A stretch of DNA of 26,857 bases, from the NCBI GenBank assembly GCA_023436825.1, contig JAEZHS010000738.1, forward strand, positions 1-26,857, given 5' to 3'. This DNA comes from Pseudomonadota bacterium. Its GTDB lineage: Bacteria; Pseudomonadota; Alphaproteobacteria; Reyranellales; Reyranellaceae. Shown here in pieces: positions 17,382 through 24,258 of the stretch. The position numbers and the translations under genes were made by a program. Below the pieces are notes generated by a model. It was not told the DNA's origin. It ran no database searches and was given only the letters and a program-made list of their open reading frames with translations. Numbering within the stretch: the first letter of the stretch is position 1; each line of letters begins with the position of its first letter.

Positions 17382-18368
17382 ATGCGCGCCGTCGTCTTCC
17401 GCGAGTTCGGCCCGCTTGGCTCGGGGGCCGTTGAGACCATGCCGGAACCAGTTCCGCGAGCGCGCGAACTGCTGGTCGAGGTGAAGGCTGCACCTGTAAA
17501 CTACGTCGATACGGTCGTGATCACCGGCAGGTACCAATTCAAGCCTGCCTTGCCATTCGTTCCGGGCAAAGGACCGGCGGGCGTCGTAATCGGCATGGGT
17601 GACGGCGTGGAAGGCTGGTCGATCGGCGACCGCGTCCTCGCCATGGTCGAGGTCGGCGGCTACGCAGAGAAAGTGTGCGCGCCGGCATCTCAGTGTTATC
17701 GGCTGCCTCCGTCGATGACTTTCGAGCATGCATCGACGATCAGCTTGGCGTACGACACCGCGTGGTTTGGCCTGCGCGAGCGTGGCCGGCTTGCTCCAGG
17801 AGAAACGGTATTGGTGCTCGGCGCGACCGGGGCGGTGGGAAGCGCCGGCATCCAGCTTGCGAAGGCGATGGGTGCGCGGGCGCTTGCCGCGGTGTCTTCG
17901 CCCGAGAAGGCGCCGTCGATGTTGGCCGCCGGCGCGGACGGCATCATTGATCTCTCGGTCGCCAACCTGCGCGAAAGCCTGCGCGATCAGGTCTTTGCCC
18001 AGACGAATGGGCAAGGCGCGGACGTCGTGCTCGACATGCTGGGTGGCGACATATTCGATGCGGCGCTGCGCGCCGTGGCATGGTGCGGCCGGGTTGTCGT
18101 GATCGGGTTCGCCGCCGGTCGTATTCCCGATATCAAAGCAAACTATCTGCTGGTCAAAAACATTGAAGTCAGCGGGTTACAGATCAGCGACTATCGCAAG
18201 CGCAAGCCGGAGATGCTGCGCGCGTGTTTCGACGAAGTGTTTCGTTTCTTCGAGCAGGGCTGCATTAAGGCGGGGCCGGTCACGACATTCCCGCTGGAGC
18301 GACATGCCGACGCCCTGCAGGGGCTGGCCGAACGGCGCCTGTCCGGCCGAGTGGTCCTTACGCCCTGA
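17382..18368 (+). CDS. Quinone oxidoreductase-type MDR protein (zinc-free, NADPH-dependent)
   Basis: The 328-aa product is a medium-chain dehydrogenase/reductase of the NADPH:quinone oxidoreductase class. It has an N-terminal GroES-like domain (APVNYVDTVVITGRY, VPGKGPAGVV) and a nucleotide-binding AxxGxxG motif in LVLGATGAVGSAGIQLAKAMGA. The zinc-binding cysteine cluster of alcohol dehydrogenases is absent. Likely reactions are reduction of quinones or of an enoyl-CoA formed by the neighbouring ligase pathway. I prefer the ATG at 17382 because AAGGAG (17368-17373) lies 8 bases before it. The ATG at 17376, which overlaps the ligase stop, is only 2 bases from that site but would add just two residues. 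Its 3' end overlaps the convergent coxG-like gene by 11 bases. Confidence 0.9.
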   Translation: MRAVVFREFGPLGSGAVETMPEPVPRARELLVEVKAAPVNYVDTVVITGRYQFKPALPFVPGKGPAGVVIGMGDGVEGWSIGDRVLAMVEVGGYAEKVCAPASQCYRLPPSMTFEHASTISLAYDTAWFGLRERGRLAPGETVLVLGATGAVGSAGIQLAKAMGARALAAVSSPEKAPSMLAAGADGIIDLSVANLRESLRDQVFAQTNGQGADVVLDMLGGDIFDAALRAVAWCGRVVVIGFAAGRIPDIKANYLLVKNIEVSGLQISDYRKRKPEMLRACFDEVFRFFEQGCIKAGPVTTFPLERHADALQGLAERRLSGRVVLTP

Positions 18369-18981
18369 CGCCGAACAGGCGCTTCAGACCAGCCCACAGC
18401 GCTCCACGGAGTAGCGCAAAGCCCGAGATCGGCTTGACCGCCGCCGGTGCCCTTTGCGCGGCAACAGTCGGCGCAGCTGACTCCAGCATTGGAGCCGGCA
18501 CAGCAGCGGCGGCTGTGGGTTCGGCAGGCATACGCGCGATCTCCGCCTTCAGCGCTACGACGAACTGCGCGATCAGTTGGTCAGCAATGCTCTGGATCAT
18601 GCCGACCCCACGACCGTACTGCGCCACCATGCCCGCAAGCGTGAGATCGGTCCTGACAACGACTCGCGAACCGTCCGCTGACGGCTCGAGCCTGAAATGC
18701 ACCTTGGCGTTGGCGTTGCCGCGTCCCTTGGTGTCGTTGCCGGCCGCCTGGACCGTTGCTGCGTGGCCCGCGTCGTCTACGTCGATCAGTTGGGCGGTAC
18801 CGCTGAAGGAGAGCGCGATGGGACCAAGCTTCACCGACACCTTGCCCTTGTAGCGGTTATCGCCGAGCAACTCGGTCAATTCCGCGCCTGGCAGACAAGG
18901 CGCAATGCGCGGGACATCGAGCAGAACTTTCCATGCCTGGTCCGGCGGCAGGGGCACCTCGAAGCGATTCTCGAACTGCAT
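18358..18981 (-). CDS. CoxG-like SRPBCC-fold protein
   Basis: The 207-aa protein begins MQFENRFEVPLPPDQAWKVL and continues with LLDVPRIAPCLPGAEL, the signature of CoxG, the SRPBCC-fold 'subunit G' associated with CO dehydrogenase and related molybdenum hydroxylases. A folded domain of about 150 residues is followed by an Ala/Pro-rich linker and a C-terminal amphipathic, hydrophobic segment (GFALLRGALWAGLKRLF), as in CoxG proteins that attach the enzyme to the membrane. It is not part of the hydroxylase transcript but is convergent with it, overlapping the MDR gene by 11 bases. It probably serves one or both Mo hydroxylases. The ATG at 18981 has GGAG about 9 bases upstream; the longer frame to 19176 runs into the deacetylase gene and is rejected. 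Confidence 0.9.
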   Translation of the reverse strand: MQFENRFEVPLPPDQAWKVLLDVPRIAPCLPGAELTELLGDNRYKGKVSVKLGPIALSFSGTAQLIDVDDAGHAATVQAAGNDTKGRGNANAKVHFRLEPSADGSRVVVRTDLTLAGMVAQYGRGVGMIQSIADQLIAQFVVALKAEIARMPAEPTAAAAVPAPMLESAAPTVAAQRAPAAVKPISGFALLRGALWAGLKRLFGVRA

Positions 18982-18997
18982 GAAACGACTCCAACGG

Positions 18998-19903
18998 TTA
19001 TTCGCTACCGGGAACGATGCCCTTGGGCAGGTTTGCGATGTGCTGGGCGATGCGGCCCGGCGTGGTGACCCAGACCTTCTTGCCGAATGCAGGATGGGCA
19101 CAAATATGGGCAAGTGCCTGCTGAAGTTGCACCAGCCGGAAGGGTTGCCCGACACAGAACGTATGCAGAGACACACCGCATACGAGCGGCTGCTGTTCCG
19201 AGAGCGACAGCATGGTCTCGAACTGATCGATGATCATCTGCCGAAAGTCTGTGGCCGACTGGGCGCGGCTCAACATGGTCGGACTGTCGTTGATTTCAAT
19301 TGGATAGGGCACGGACAAGATCGGTCCCGAGCGTGTGGTCATCCAGAAGGGCTGGTCGTCGGCCGGCCAATCCATGACGTATCGATAGCCTGCCTCTTTC
19401 AGGAGATCGGGCGTTTCGATGGTTTCGGCGATCCAGGGTCCCATCCAGCCATAGGGACGCTGACCGCATCGCTCGGTAAGGATGTCTGTCGCCCGTCGGA
19501 TCATCGCGGCTTCGCCGCCGGCCGGCATGTCGGACTGCCGCTCCGAGTTGGTGTAGCCGTGACCGACCACCTCGTCGTTACGCTCCCGAATGCGTCGCGT
19601 AATCGGTTCGAAGCGCTCGGCAGCCGCGGCGTTGAGCAGATGAACGAGCGGCAGCTCCAACCGCTCCGCCAGGTCGAAGACTCGCCAGATCCCGACGCGC
19701 AGCCCGTAGTCGCGCCAGGCATAATTGCGCACGTCGGGTGCAGGTCCGAGGGCCGTTGGCGTATGTCCGAGGCCCTCGCCGAACGAGAAGTGTTCGACAT
19801 TGAGGGCAAGGTAGAAGGCGAGCGATTTGCCGTCCGGCCACGAGTAGGACGGCCGATCGACGATCGCCGAGTAGGCGTAGCGTCCATGGTCCCGAATCTG
19901 CAC
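18998..19903 (-). CDS. Polysaccharide deacetylase (NodB)-fold hydrolase, PuuE-like branch
   Basis: The 301-aa protein has the NodB/PuuE layout: ALNVEHF (residues 33-39) in place of the first D-D metal motif, EVVGHGYTNSE (111-121) carrying His115, a MGPWIAET segment and the late VSLHTFCVGQPFR strand. Canonical carbohydrate deacetylases have TFDDG and H-x3-H. Here the first Asp is Asn35 and the second motif His is missing, as in the allantoinase-like PuuE branch, which cleaves C-N bonds in small molecules rather than chitin. A role in hydrolysing a ring-derived amide is therefore more likely than cell wall work. The GTG start at 19903 has AGGAGG 9 bases upstream. It lies 16 bases ahead of coxG, forming a two-gene operon. 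Confidence 0.8.
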   Translation of the reverse strand: MQIRDHGRYAYSAIVDRPSYSWPDGKSLAFYLALNVEHFSFGEGLGHTPTALGPAPDVRNYAWRDYGLRVGIWRVFDLAERLELPLVHLLNAAAAERFEPITRRIRERNDEVVGHGYTNSERQSDMPAGGEAAMIRRATDILTERCGQRPYGWMGPWIAETIETPDLLKEAGYRYVMDWPADDQPFWMTTRSGPILSVPYPIEINDSPTMLSRAQSATDFRQMIIDQFETMLSLSEQQPLVCGVSLHTFCVGQPFRLVQLQQALAHICAHPAFGKKVWVTTPGRIAQHIANLPKGIVPGSE

Positions 19904-20180
19904 TCGCCTGCCCCTCCTGCCGGTGATTTCGCACTGTTGATCGCACGGTGAAGGCTTCCATGCGGCCGCGATAAAAGCCTGTCAAACCGGCGTTTTTGAG
20001 CACTTACGCCGTTTTGTGAATCCGGAGTACACGTGCATACTTCCGTGAAGTTCGCTTGCTCAGGAGAACGCCCCGACAGCTGGCGATCGGCATCGAATAT
20101 GCATCAAGCACGTCGGTGCTCGTTGTCTTCATTCCGGTCTGCCCAGTGATCGTTACTGCTCGAAAGAGACTTGATAGGCC
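19904..20180. other. Divergent intergenic region between deacetylase and Rieske alpha genes
   Basis: This 277-base gap lies between two divergent starts and should hold two promoters. On the minus strand a perfect TTGACA (19985-19980) could be a -35 element for the deacetylase/coxG operon, but the base run 17 positions on (CATGGA) is a poor -10. An inverted repeat AGCAC-GTCG-GTGCT lies at 20107-20120, and GAGCAC also occurs at 19998-20003. A minus-strand frame of 85 codons crosses into the Rieske gene; it has no recognisable domain and I do not call it. I see no RNA gene here. Confidence 0.4.
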
Positions 20181-21467
20181 GTGACTCAACCTCAGGACAA
20201 ACAAGCCATGACCGCGAACGCCACTACGGTGGGCCCCAACGACGAACTCCCCGATCTCCAATGGCCTGACGCTCCAGGCGACATCCCCGACTGGATCTAC
20301 ACCGATCCGCGCGTGTACGAACTCGAGCAGAAGCGCCTCTTCCAGGGCTCCACCTGGAACTACGTTGGCCTCGAATGCGAGATACCCAGGCCCGGCGATT
20401 ACATCCGCTCATATGTCGGCGCTGTGCCGGTGATCGTAGCGCGCGACATGCGCGACCAGGTGCGCGTGTTCGAGAATCGCTGCGCTCATCGCGGAGCGGA
20501 GTTCTGCAAAAGCTATCGCGGCAAGGCACGCAGTTTCATCTGCCCCTATCATCACTGGACGTACGATCTGACTGGCCGGCTCACCGGCGTGCCGTTCCGC
20601 AACGGCGTCAACGGGCTCGGCGGCTATCCCGAGGATTTCAAGCTCGAGGAACACAATCTGCGTCGTCTGAACGTGGAGGTGCTGGGCGGGGCGATCTTCG
20701 CGTCGTTCCAGGAACACATGCCGAGCCTCGAGGAGTACCTCGGCCCCGAGATCTATGCTGAGTTCACCACCATCTTCAATGGCCGCAAGCTGAAGATGCT
20801 CGGCGTGCATCGCAACCTGCTGCAAGGCAACTGGAAGCTCTATCAGGAAAACCTGAAGGACCCCTATCACGCCACACTTCTGCACACCTATTTGACGACA
20901 TTCGGCCTGTTCGTCGCCGGCAATCGCACCGGCATCGTAGCCGACGCCCAGGGCCGCCACTCGGCGCTATTGAACGCAAAGCCGAAGGGGCGGCCCGACA
21001 ACGATGCCACCAAGACAGAAATTCGCTCCTTCAAGGCGGCGATGAGCCTTGCCGATCCGACCATCCTCAACTTCACCGAGGAATTCGACTCGCCGTGGAC
21101 GAGCAGCGCCATGACGGTCTGGCCAAACCTCATTCTCATCCGCCAGCTCAACATCCTGTCGCTCCGCATGATCGTGCCGCAGGGACCCAACGAGTTCATG
21201 CTGGTGTGGACCGCCTTCGGCTATGAGGACGATTCTCCACAGCTGATCGATCACCGGCTTCGGCAAAACAACATCTTCGGACCCGGCGGCTTCCTCGGCA
21301 TCGACGACAACGAGGCGCTGCGCTTCGTGCAGGACGGTCTTCGGCGTTCCTTGCCGCGCCACGGCGTGGCGTCGCTCGGCAAGGACGACGAACCCATGGA
21401 GACCGTGATCACCGACCGGGCCATCCGGTCGATGTACACCCACTATCGCGACGTGATGGGGTTCTGA
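20181..21467 (+). CDS. Rieske ring-hydroxylating oxygenase alpha subunit, NagG (salicylate 5-hydroxylase)-like
   Basis: The 428-aa large subunit has the Rieske centre Cys101, His103, Cys121, His124 (CAHRGAEFC..ICPYHHW). The catalytic site is ENLKDPYHATLLH, with iron ligands His230 and His235 and the bridging Asp227. LGPEIYAEF..FNGRKLKMLG, GNWKLYQENLKDPYH and RLRQNNIFGPGGFLG closely follow what I recall of NagG, the salicylate 5-hydroxylase large subunit, so ring hydroxylation of an aromatic acid is likely. The beta-subunit gene follows directly, indicating a hetero-oligomer. The start is either the GTG at 20181, used here, or the ATG at 20208 (MTANATTVG); neither has an ideal ribosome site. 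Ferredoxin and reductase genes are missing from the window. Confidence 0.92.
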   Translation: MTQPQDKQAMTANATTVGPNDELPDLQWPDAPGDIPDWIYTDPRVYELEQKRLFQGSTWNYVGLECEIPRPGDYIRSYVGAVPVIVARDMRDQVRVFENRCAHRGAEFCKSYRGKARSFICPYHHWTYDLTGRLTGVPFRNGVNGLGGYPEDFKLEEHNLRRLNVEVLGGAIFASFQEHMPSLEEYLGPEIYAEFTTIFNGRKLKMLGVHRNLLQGNWKLYQENLKDPYHATLLHTYLTTFGLFVAGNRTGIVADAQGRHSALLNAKPKGRPDNDATKTEIRSFKAAMSLADPTILNFTEEFDSPWTSSAMTVWPNLILIRQLNILSLRMIVPQGPNEFMLVWTAFGYEDDSPQLIDHRLRQNNIFGPGGFLGIDDNEALRFVQDGLRRSLPRHGVASLGKDDEPMETVITDRAIRSMYTHYRDVMGF

Positions 21468-21468
21468 G

Positions 21469-21978
21469 ATGCCGGCCGAAAGCCCAGTCGCCGGCGCGGC
21501 AATGTCGTTGCGCGACTTGCGCGATGCCATCGCGGACTTCCATGCGGCCTATGCCGCCGAGCTCGACCGAGGTGACGTCGAGAAGTGGCCAGACTTCTTC
21601 ACCGACGACGCGAGCTATCGCGTGATCGCGCGCGACAATCACGAAGCCGGCATGCCGCTCTGCCTCATGTATTGCAGCGGCATCGGCATGTTCAAGGACC
21701 GTGCATACGCCATCAAGCACACGGAGATGTACGCGCCGCGCTATGTGCTGCACAGCGTGAGCCTGACGCGGGTCCTGGACTTCGACGGCACACACGCCAA
21801 CGCCGAAGCGAATTTCCTGGTCCATGAGACCCTGGTCGACGAGCAGACCAAGCTTCTGATGGCAGGACGCTACGACGATCGCTTTCGCGTCATGCCTGAC
21901 GGCACGCTCAAGCTAGTGAGCCGGAATTGCATTTTCGACAGCGTGCTTGTTTCCAACTGCGTGGTGTTTCCGGTGTGA
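21469..21978 (+). CDS. Ring-hydroxylating oxygenase beta subunit, NagH-like
   Basis: The 169-aa product is the small, non-catalytic subunit of a Rieske oxygenase, with a SnoaL/NTF2-like cone fold. The N-terminal helix pattern DAIADFHAAYAAELDRGDVE is followed by WPDFFTDDASYRVIARDN, a family hallmark. Further on are MKHTEMYAPRYVLHSVS-like contacts (HTEMYAPRYVLHSVS), ANFLVHETLVDEQ and the terminal SRNCIFDS. It starts one base after the alpha-subunit stop, so the two are translationally coupled and produced together. It would build the alpha-beta assembly and help shape specificity. Length and motifs are normal. The next gene (ABC binding protein) follows after 49 bases. Confidence 0.92.
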   Translation: MPAESPVAGAAMSLRDLRDAIADFHAAYAAELDRGDVEKWPDFFTDDASYRVIARDNHEAGMPLCLMYCSGIGMFKDRAYAIKHTEMYAPRYVLHSVSLTRVLDFDGTHANAEANFLVHETLVDEQTKLLMAGRYDDRFRVMPDGTLKLVSRNCIFDSVLVSNCVVFPV

Positions 21979-22027
21979 CCACTGGGATCAATGGGGTGTG
22001 GTTCGGGGAAAATAACAGGAGGCTTTC

Positions 22028-23044
22028 ATGACGAATTTCAACAAGCGCCGCGGCATCGGACGGCGCGCTTTCTCGGCGGCGATCGTCTCGGCTGCCGCGC
22101 TTGGCTCGATGCCGGCCCGGGCACAGGAGAAGCTGACGTTGCGCTTCGACTTCCTGCCGTACGGCGCTCACGGGCCGTTCTACCTGGCCAAGGAAAAGGG
22201 CTGGTTCGCCGCCAACGGCGTCGACGTGCAGTTGGATGACGGTTCGGGCGGCTCCGTGGCGGCCCAGCTCGTCGACGGCGGCAAGTACGATCTTGGGTAC
22301 CTCAGCTTCGCTTCTGCGATGATCGCGCGCGACAAGGGCATGAAGATCAAAGGCGTTGCGGGAGTCATTCGCAAGGGCGACATGGGGGTCGTCGTGGATG
22401 AGAACAGTCCGATCAACAAGCCCAAGGACTTCGAGGGCAAGGAGATCATTTTCTCGCCGACCTCGGTCGAGACGCTCTACATCGACACGTGGTTCAAGTT
22501 GAACGGAGTGACCAAGAGCAAGGTCAATCTGATCAGCATGGATATCGGCGCCAAGGTCTCGAGCTACCTCAGCGGCAAGAGCGACGGCATGTTCGTGCCG
22601 GTGCCGATCTATACCATCCGCAAAGGAATCCCTCGCCTTTCCAAAGGTATCACGTTCGCCGACTTCAAGTTGCCCCTGCCCGGTTTCGGGGTGATCGCTA
22701 GCGAGACCTCCATCAAGGCAAAGCCCAAGGCGATCGCGGGTTTCGTCGCCGCCTTGCAGAAGGCCTGGGCTGGCGTGCGCGACAAGTCGTTGCTGGATGA
22801 ATCGATAGAGGCGCTCATCAAGAATCGGCCCAATGCCAAGATCAATCCGGTTTATGCGCGGGAGCAGCTCGAGGCGCTTACAATGTACATGGACACGCCG
22901 GCGACGGTCGGCAAGCCGGTCTTCTGGCAATCGCCAGATGACTGGGCGGCCGGCATCAAAGTCAGCGAAGAAGCTGGTGTGCTTACCGTCAAGGGCACCA
23001 AGCCGTCCGACTACTTCACGAACGAGTTCGTGCCCGGCGCCTGA
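22028..23044 (+). CDS. ABC transporter substrate-binding protein, NMT1/THI5 (SsuA/TauA)-like, Tat-type signal
   Basis: The 338-aa periplasmic binding protein has an N-terminus with a twin-arginine motif (GRRAFSAA), a hydrophobic stretch and a cleavage site after ARA (residues about 31-33), so it is probably exported folded. The mature part starts LTLRFDFLPYGAHGPFYLAKEKGWFAANGVDVQ, quoted here only as the family landmarks FxPYGxHGPFYLAxxKGWF and DxxxGxGSxxxxQLVxxGxYDLGY, seen as DDGSGGSVAAQLVDGGKYDL. These mark the NMT1/THI5-like group that works with SsuB/SsuC-type transporters. AGGAGG lies 6 bases before the ATG. No permease or ATPase gene is adjacent; those at 2077-3728 are the likely partners. 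Cotranscription with the Rieske genes suggests it captures the pathway substrate. Confidence 0.92.
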   Translation: MTNFNKRRGIGRRAFSAAIVSAAALGSMPARAQEKLTLRFDFLPYGAHGPFYLAKEKGWFAANGVDVQLDDGSGGSVAAQLVDGGKYDLGYLSFASAMIARDKGMKIKGVAGVIRKGDMGVVVDENSPINKPKDFEGKEIIFSPTSVETLYIDTWFKLNGVTKSKVNLISMDIGAKVSSYLSGKSDGMFVPVPIYTIRKGIPRLSKGITFADFKLPLPGFGVIASETSIKAKPKAIAGFVAALQKAWAGVRDKSLLDESIEALIKNRPNAKINPVYAREQLEALTMYMDTPATVGKPVFWQSPDDWAAGIKVSEEAGVLTVKGTKPSDYFTNEFVPGA

Positions 23045-23050
23045 TGACGA

Positions 23051-23085
23051 GAGCGCCGTGGCAATCGGCACGGCGCTCATTTTCC
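23051..23085 (+). terminator. Rho-independent terminator or attenuator after the binding-protein gene
   Basis: A perfect 10-base-pair GC-rich stem (GAGCGCCGTG at 23051-23060 pairing with CACGGCGCTC at 23069-23078) encloses an 8-base loop and is followed by ATTTTCC. It starts 7 bases after the stop of the binding-protein gene and ends 20 bases before the VOC gene. It would terminate or reduce transcription into the VOC gene and protect the upstream mRNA 3' end. The T-run is short, so partial termination is possible. Confidence 0.65.
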
Positions 23086-23104
23086 ATCTGTGAGGGAGGT
23101 ATCG

Positions 23105-23512
23105 ATGATCGGCGAGCTGCGCTGGGTCCTGGTTTACGTCAAGGACGTCGACAAGGTTCGCGACTTCTACGAAAACGTGCTGCAACTGCCGTTGAAAAGC
23201 GTGCGCCCGCAAATCGTCGTCTTCAACACCGGACGATGCGTCCTTGAATTGATGGGCAAGCTCGACAATGGTCCGGCGGTCATGGACGACGCTCGAGGGT
23301 GGGACCGTAACAAGGTCCTGATTTCCTTCCACGTCGAGGACATCAAGGCCGAGGTCCGCGCCATCGAAAGCCGCGGCGGCAAGTGCATTTCCGGCATCCG
23401 TCCCACCGTTGGTGCCGCACCAGGCCAGCCGCCAATGGGAGCGATTGCGCAGTTCATGGACCCCGAAGGCAACATCATCGAGCTTTGCGAGGAGCCGCTG
23501 GACGCTGCCTAG
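23105..23512 (+). CDS. VOC-fold (glyoxalase/dioxygenase superfamily) protein
   Basis: The 135-aa single VOC domain shows WVLVYVKDVDKVRDFYENVL at the N-terminus and the closing FMDPEGNIIELCE strand. The family includes glyoxalase I, extradiol dioxygenases, fosfomycin-resistance proteins and epimerases. Of the four usual metal ligands only the two Glu positions are evident (Glu49 in LELM, Glu126 in IIEL). The first His position is Trp7 and the second appears to be Leu72, so metal catalysis is doubtful and a binding role is possible. GGGAGGT lies 5 bases before the ATG at 23105; the frame from 23090 is less likely. A terminator-like hairpin separates it from the binding-protein gene. Function unknown. 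Confidence 0.82.
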   Translation: MIGELRWVLVYVKDVDKVRDFYENVLQLPLKSVRPQIVVFNTGRCVLELMGKLDNGPAVMDDARGWDRNKVLISFHVEDIKAEVRAIESRGGKCISGIRPTVGAAPGQPPMGAIAQFMDPEGNIIELCEEPLDAA

Positions 23513-23562
23513 ATGTGAGCTTTCAATAGGTTGTCCATCCGGCTCAGGCCGAGGAAGCTGAT
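23509..23562 (-). mobile_element. Possible C-terminal remnant of an IS481-family transposase
   Basis: On the minus strand a short frame reads ISFLGLSRMDNLLKAHI and stops. This fits the G-L-x-x-(D/N)-N-L-L-x-x-H ending that I recall from IS481-family transposases. It is only 17 residues, is bounded upstream by a stop at 23575-23577, and its own stop lies in the last bases of the VOC gene. No inverted repeat could be established. Treat as tentative. Confidence 0.35.
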
Positions 23563-23598
23563 GTTGTCGAGACGTCAACTGATCCTTGGGAGAGCCGA

Positions 23599-23637
23599 AT
23601 GGACATCCATGAGAATGCCCGCCTGACGCCGCCAGGA
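23599..23637 (+). mobile_element. N-terminal remnant of an IS481-family transposase
   Basis: MDIHENARLTPPG matches the strongly conserved start of IS481-type transposases (M-N-I-H-x-N-A-R-L-T-P). It is preceded by GGGAGAGCCGA, a suitable ribosome site. Similarity ends abruptly after 13 residues and the frame then stops at 23716-23718 without a helix-turn-helix or DDE domain. This is a truncated, inactive leftover. It lies between the catabolic island and the copper genes. Confidence 0.6.
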
Positions 23638-23830
23638 ACAGCCGTGCTTCCAATGTGTTCGAGCGCGGCACAATCGAGGTCCAGAGTGATGAGATTCGCT
23701 ACGCCTCTGTCCTGAATACGTGAGGCCAGTCTTTGTTATCCTCGGGCAATTCCACTGGCTCCTCAAGCTCGACCATCTCCTTTACCTGCCGTCACAGGTC
23801 CTGCCCGCGGAGCTCGAGAGGTATGCTGCG

Positions 23831-23860
23831 CGGGGGACGGAGATGAAGCTCCGCCCCCCG
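23831..23860 (-). terminator. Strong hairpin downstream of copZ
   Basis: CGGGGGACGGAG (23831-23842) pairs with CTCCGCCCCCCG (23849-23860), giving a 12-position stem with one A-C mismatch and a 6-base loop. It lies 12 bases past the copZ-like stop on the minus strand. There is no T-run after it in that direction, so it may stabilise the mRNA end or act with Rho rather than as a classical terminator. Confidence 0.45.
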
Positions 23861-23871
23861 GAAATAGGTCG

Positions 23872-24078
23872 TTATTGCGCGGTGCTGACGGTGGCGGGAT
23901 AGCCCGCCACTTCAAGTGCTTGTGTGAAAGCGGCGCCGTCAGAGTCGGCGTCGATGGTCACGGTCTGGGTTTTGAGATCGACATCGACCTTGGCGCCTGC
24001 GTCGACGCTGTGAATTGCCTTGGTGATGACCCCAGCGCAGTGGCCGCAGGTCATATCGGGTACGTTCAACTTCAGCAT
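23872..24078 (-). CDS. copZ: CopZ-like heavy-metal-associated copper chaperone
   Basis: The 68-aa single heavy-metal-associated domain has the metal-binding motif PDMTCGHCAG (Cys11 and Cys14) near the N-terminus and the usual ferredoxin-like beta-alpha-beta-beta-alpha-beta pattern ending EVAGYPATV. It binds Cu(I) in the cytoplasm and hands it to the ATPase encoded divergently. The MTCGHC variant, with His next to the second Cys, is typical of stand-alone chaperones, while the ATPase has MTCASC. TAGGGG lies about 8 bases before the ATG. A CueR-type promoter precedes it (24151-24121) and a hairpin follows it. Confidence 0.9.
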   Translation of the reverse strand: MLKLNVPDMTCGHCAGVITKAIHSVDAGAKVDVDLKTQTVTIDADSDGAAFTQALEVAGYPATVSTAQ

Positions 24079-24120
24079 TGGAAACCCCTAAATTAGCACC
24101 GGCACAAGCGCCGTTTCTTG

Positions 24121-24151
24121 AAGCTGCGGGTTCCCGCCAGTGGAAGGTCAA
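24121..24151 (-). promoter_or_regulatory. CueR/HmrR-type promoter of copZ
   Basis: Read on the minus strand: TTGACC (-35, 24151-24146), a 19-base spacer containing TTCC-N7-GGAA, then CAGCTT (-10, 24126-24121). The overlong 19-base spacer with a central dyad is the hallmark of MerR-family activation, and TTGACCTTCC..GGAA is the form recognised by the copper sensor CueR/HmrR. It shares 10 of 10 bases (TTGACCTTCC) with the copA promoter. It ends about 42 bases before the copZ ATG. Confidence 0.7.
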
Positions 24152-24258
24152 GCTGGTTTTTCTTGTGGCCTCTCAATTCTGCGCTGCTTGGATCAGACCG
24201 AGACAATGTATTTCAAAACAGATGCTTGAGGCGTGAGAGAAATCTTCTGAAAGCTCAG

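Larger units (their letters stand above)
23513..23871. other. Non-coding remnant region between VOC gene and copZ
   Basis: About 360 bases contain no intact gene. The left part holds the two IS481-type scraps. From about 23643 a plus-strand frame reads ASNVFERGTIEVQSDEIRY and stops at 23721-23723; it looks like the tail of a protein I cannot identify. The segment 23724-23830 shows nothing recognisable. The right end carries the hairpin at 23831-23860. The mixture suggests a scar of insertion and deletion rather than a regulatory region. Confidence 0.5.

Noticed and set aside
20004..20261. An 85-codon minus-strand frame in the 19904-20180 intergenic region
   Set aside because: It overlaps the start of the Rieske alpha gene, has no convincing ribosome site and matches no family I recognise.
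21908..23671. A 587-codon open frame on the minus strand
   Set aside because: It is antisense to three well-supported genes (Rieske beta, binding protein, VOC), has no domain signature, and is a typical high-GC shadow frame.
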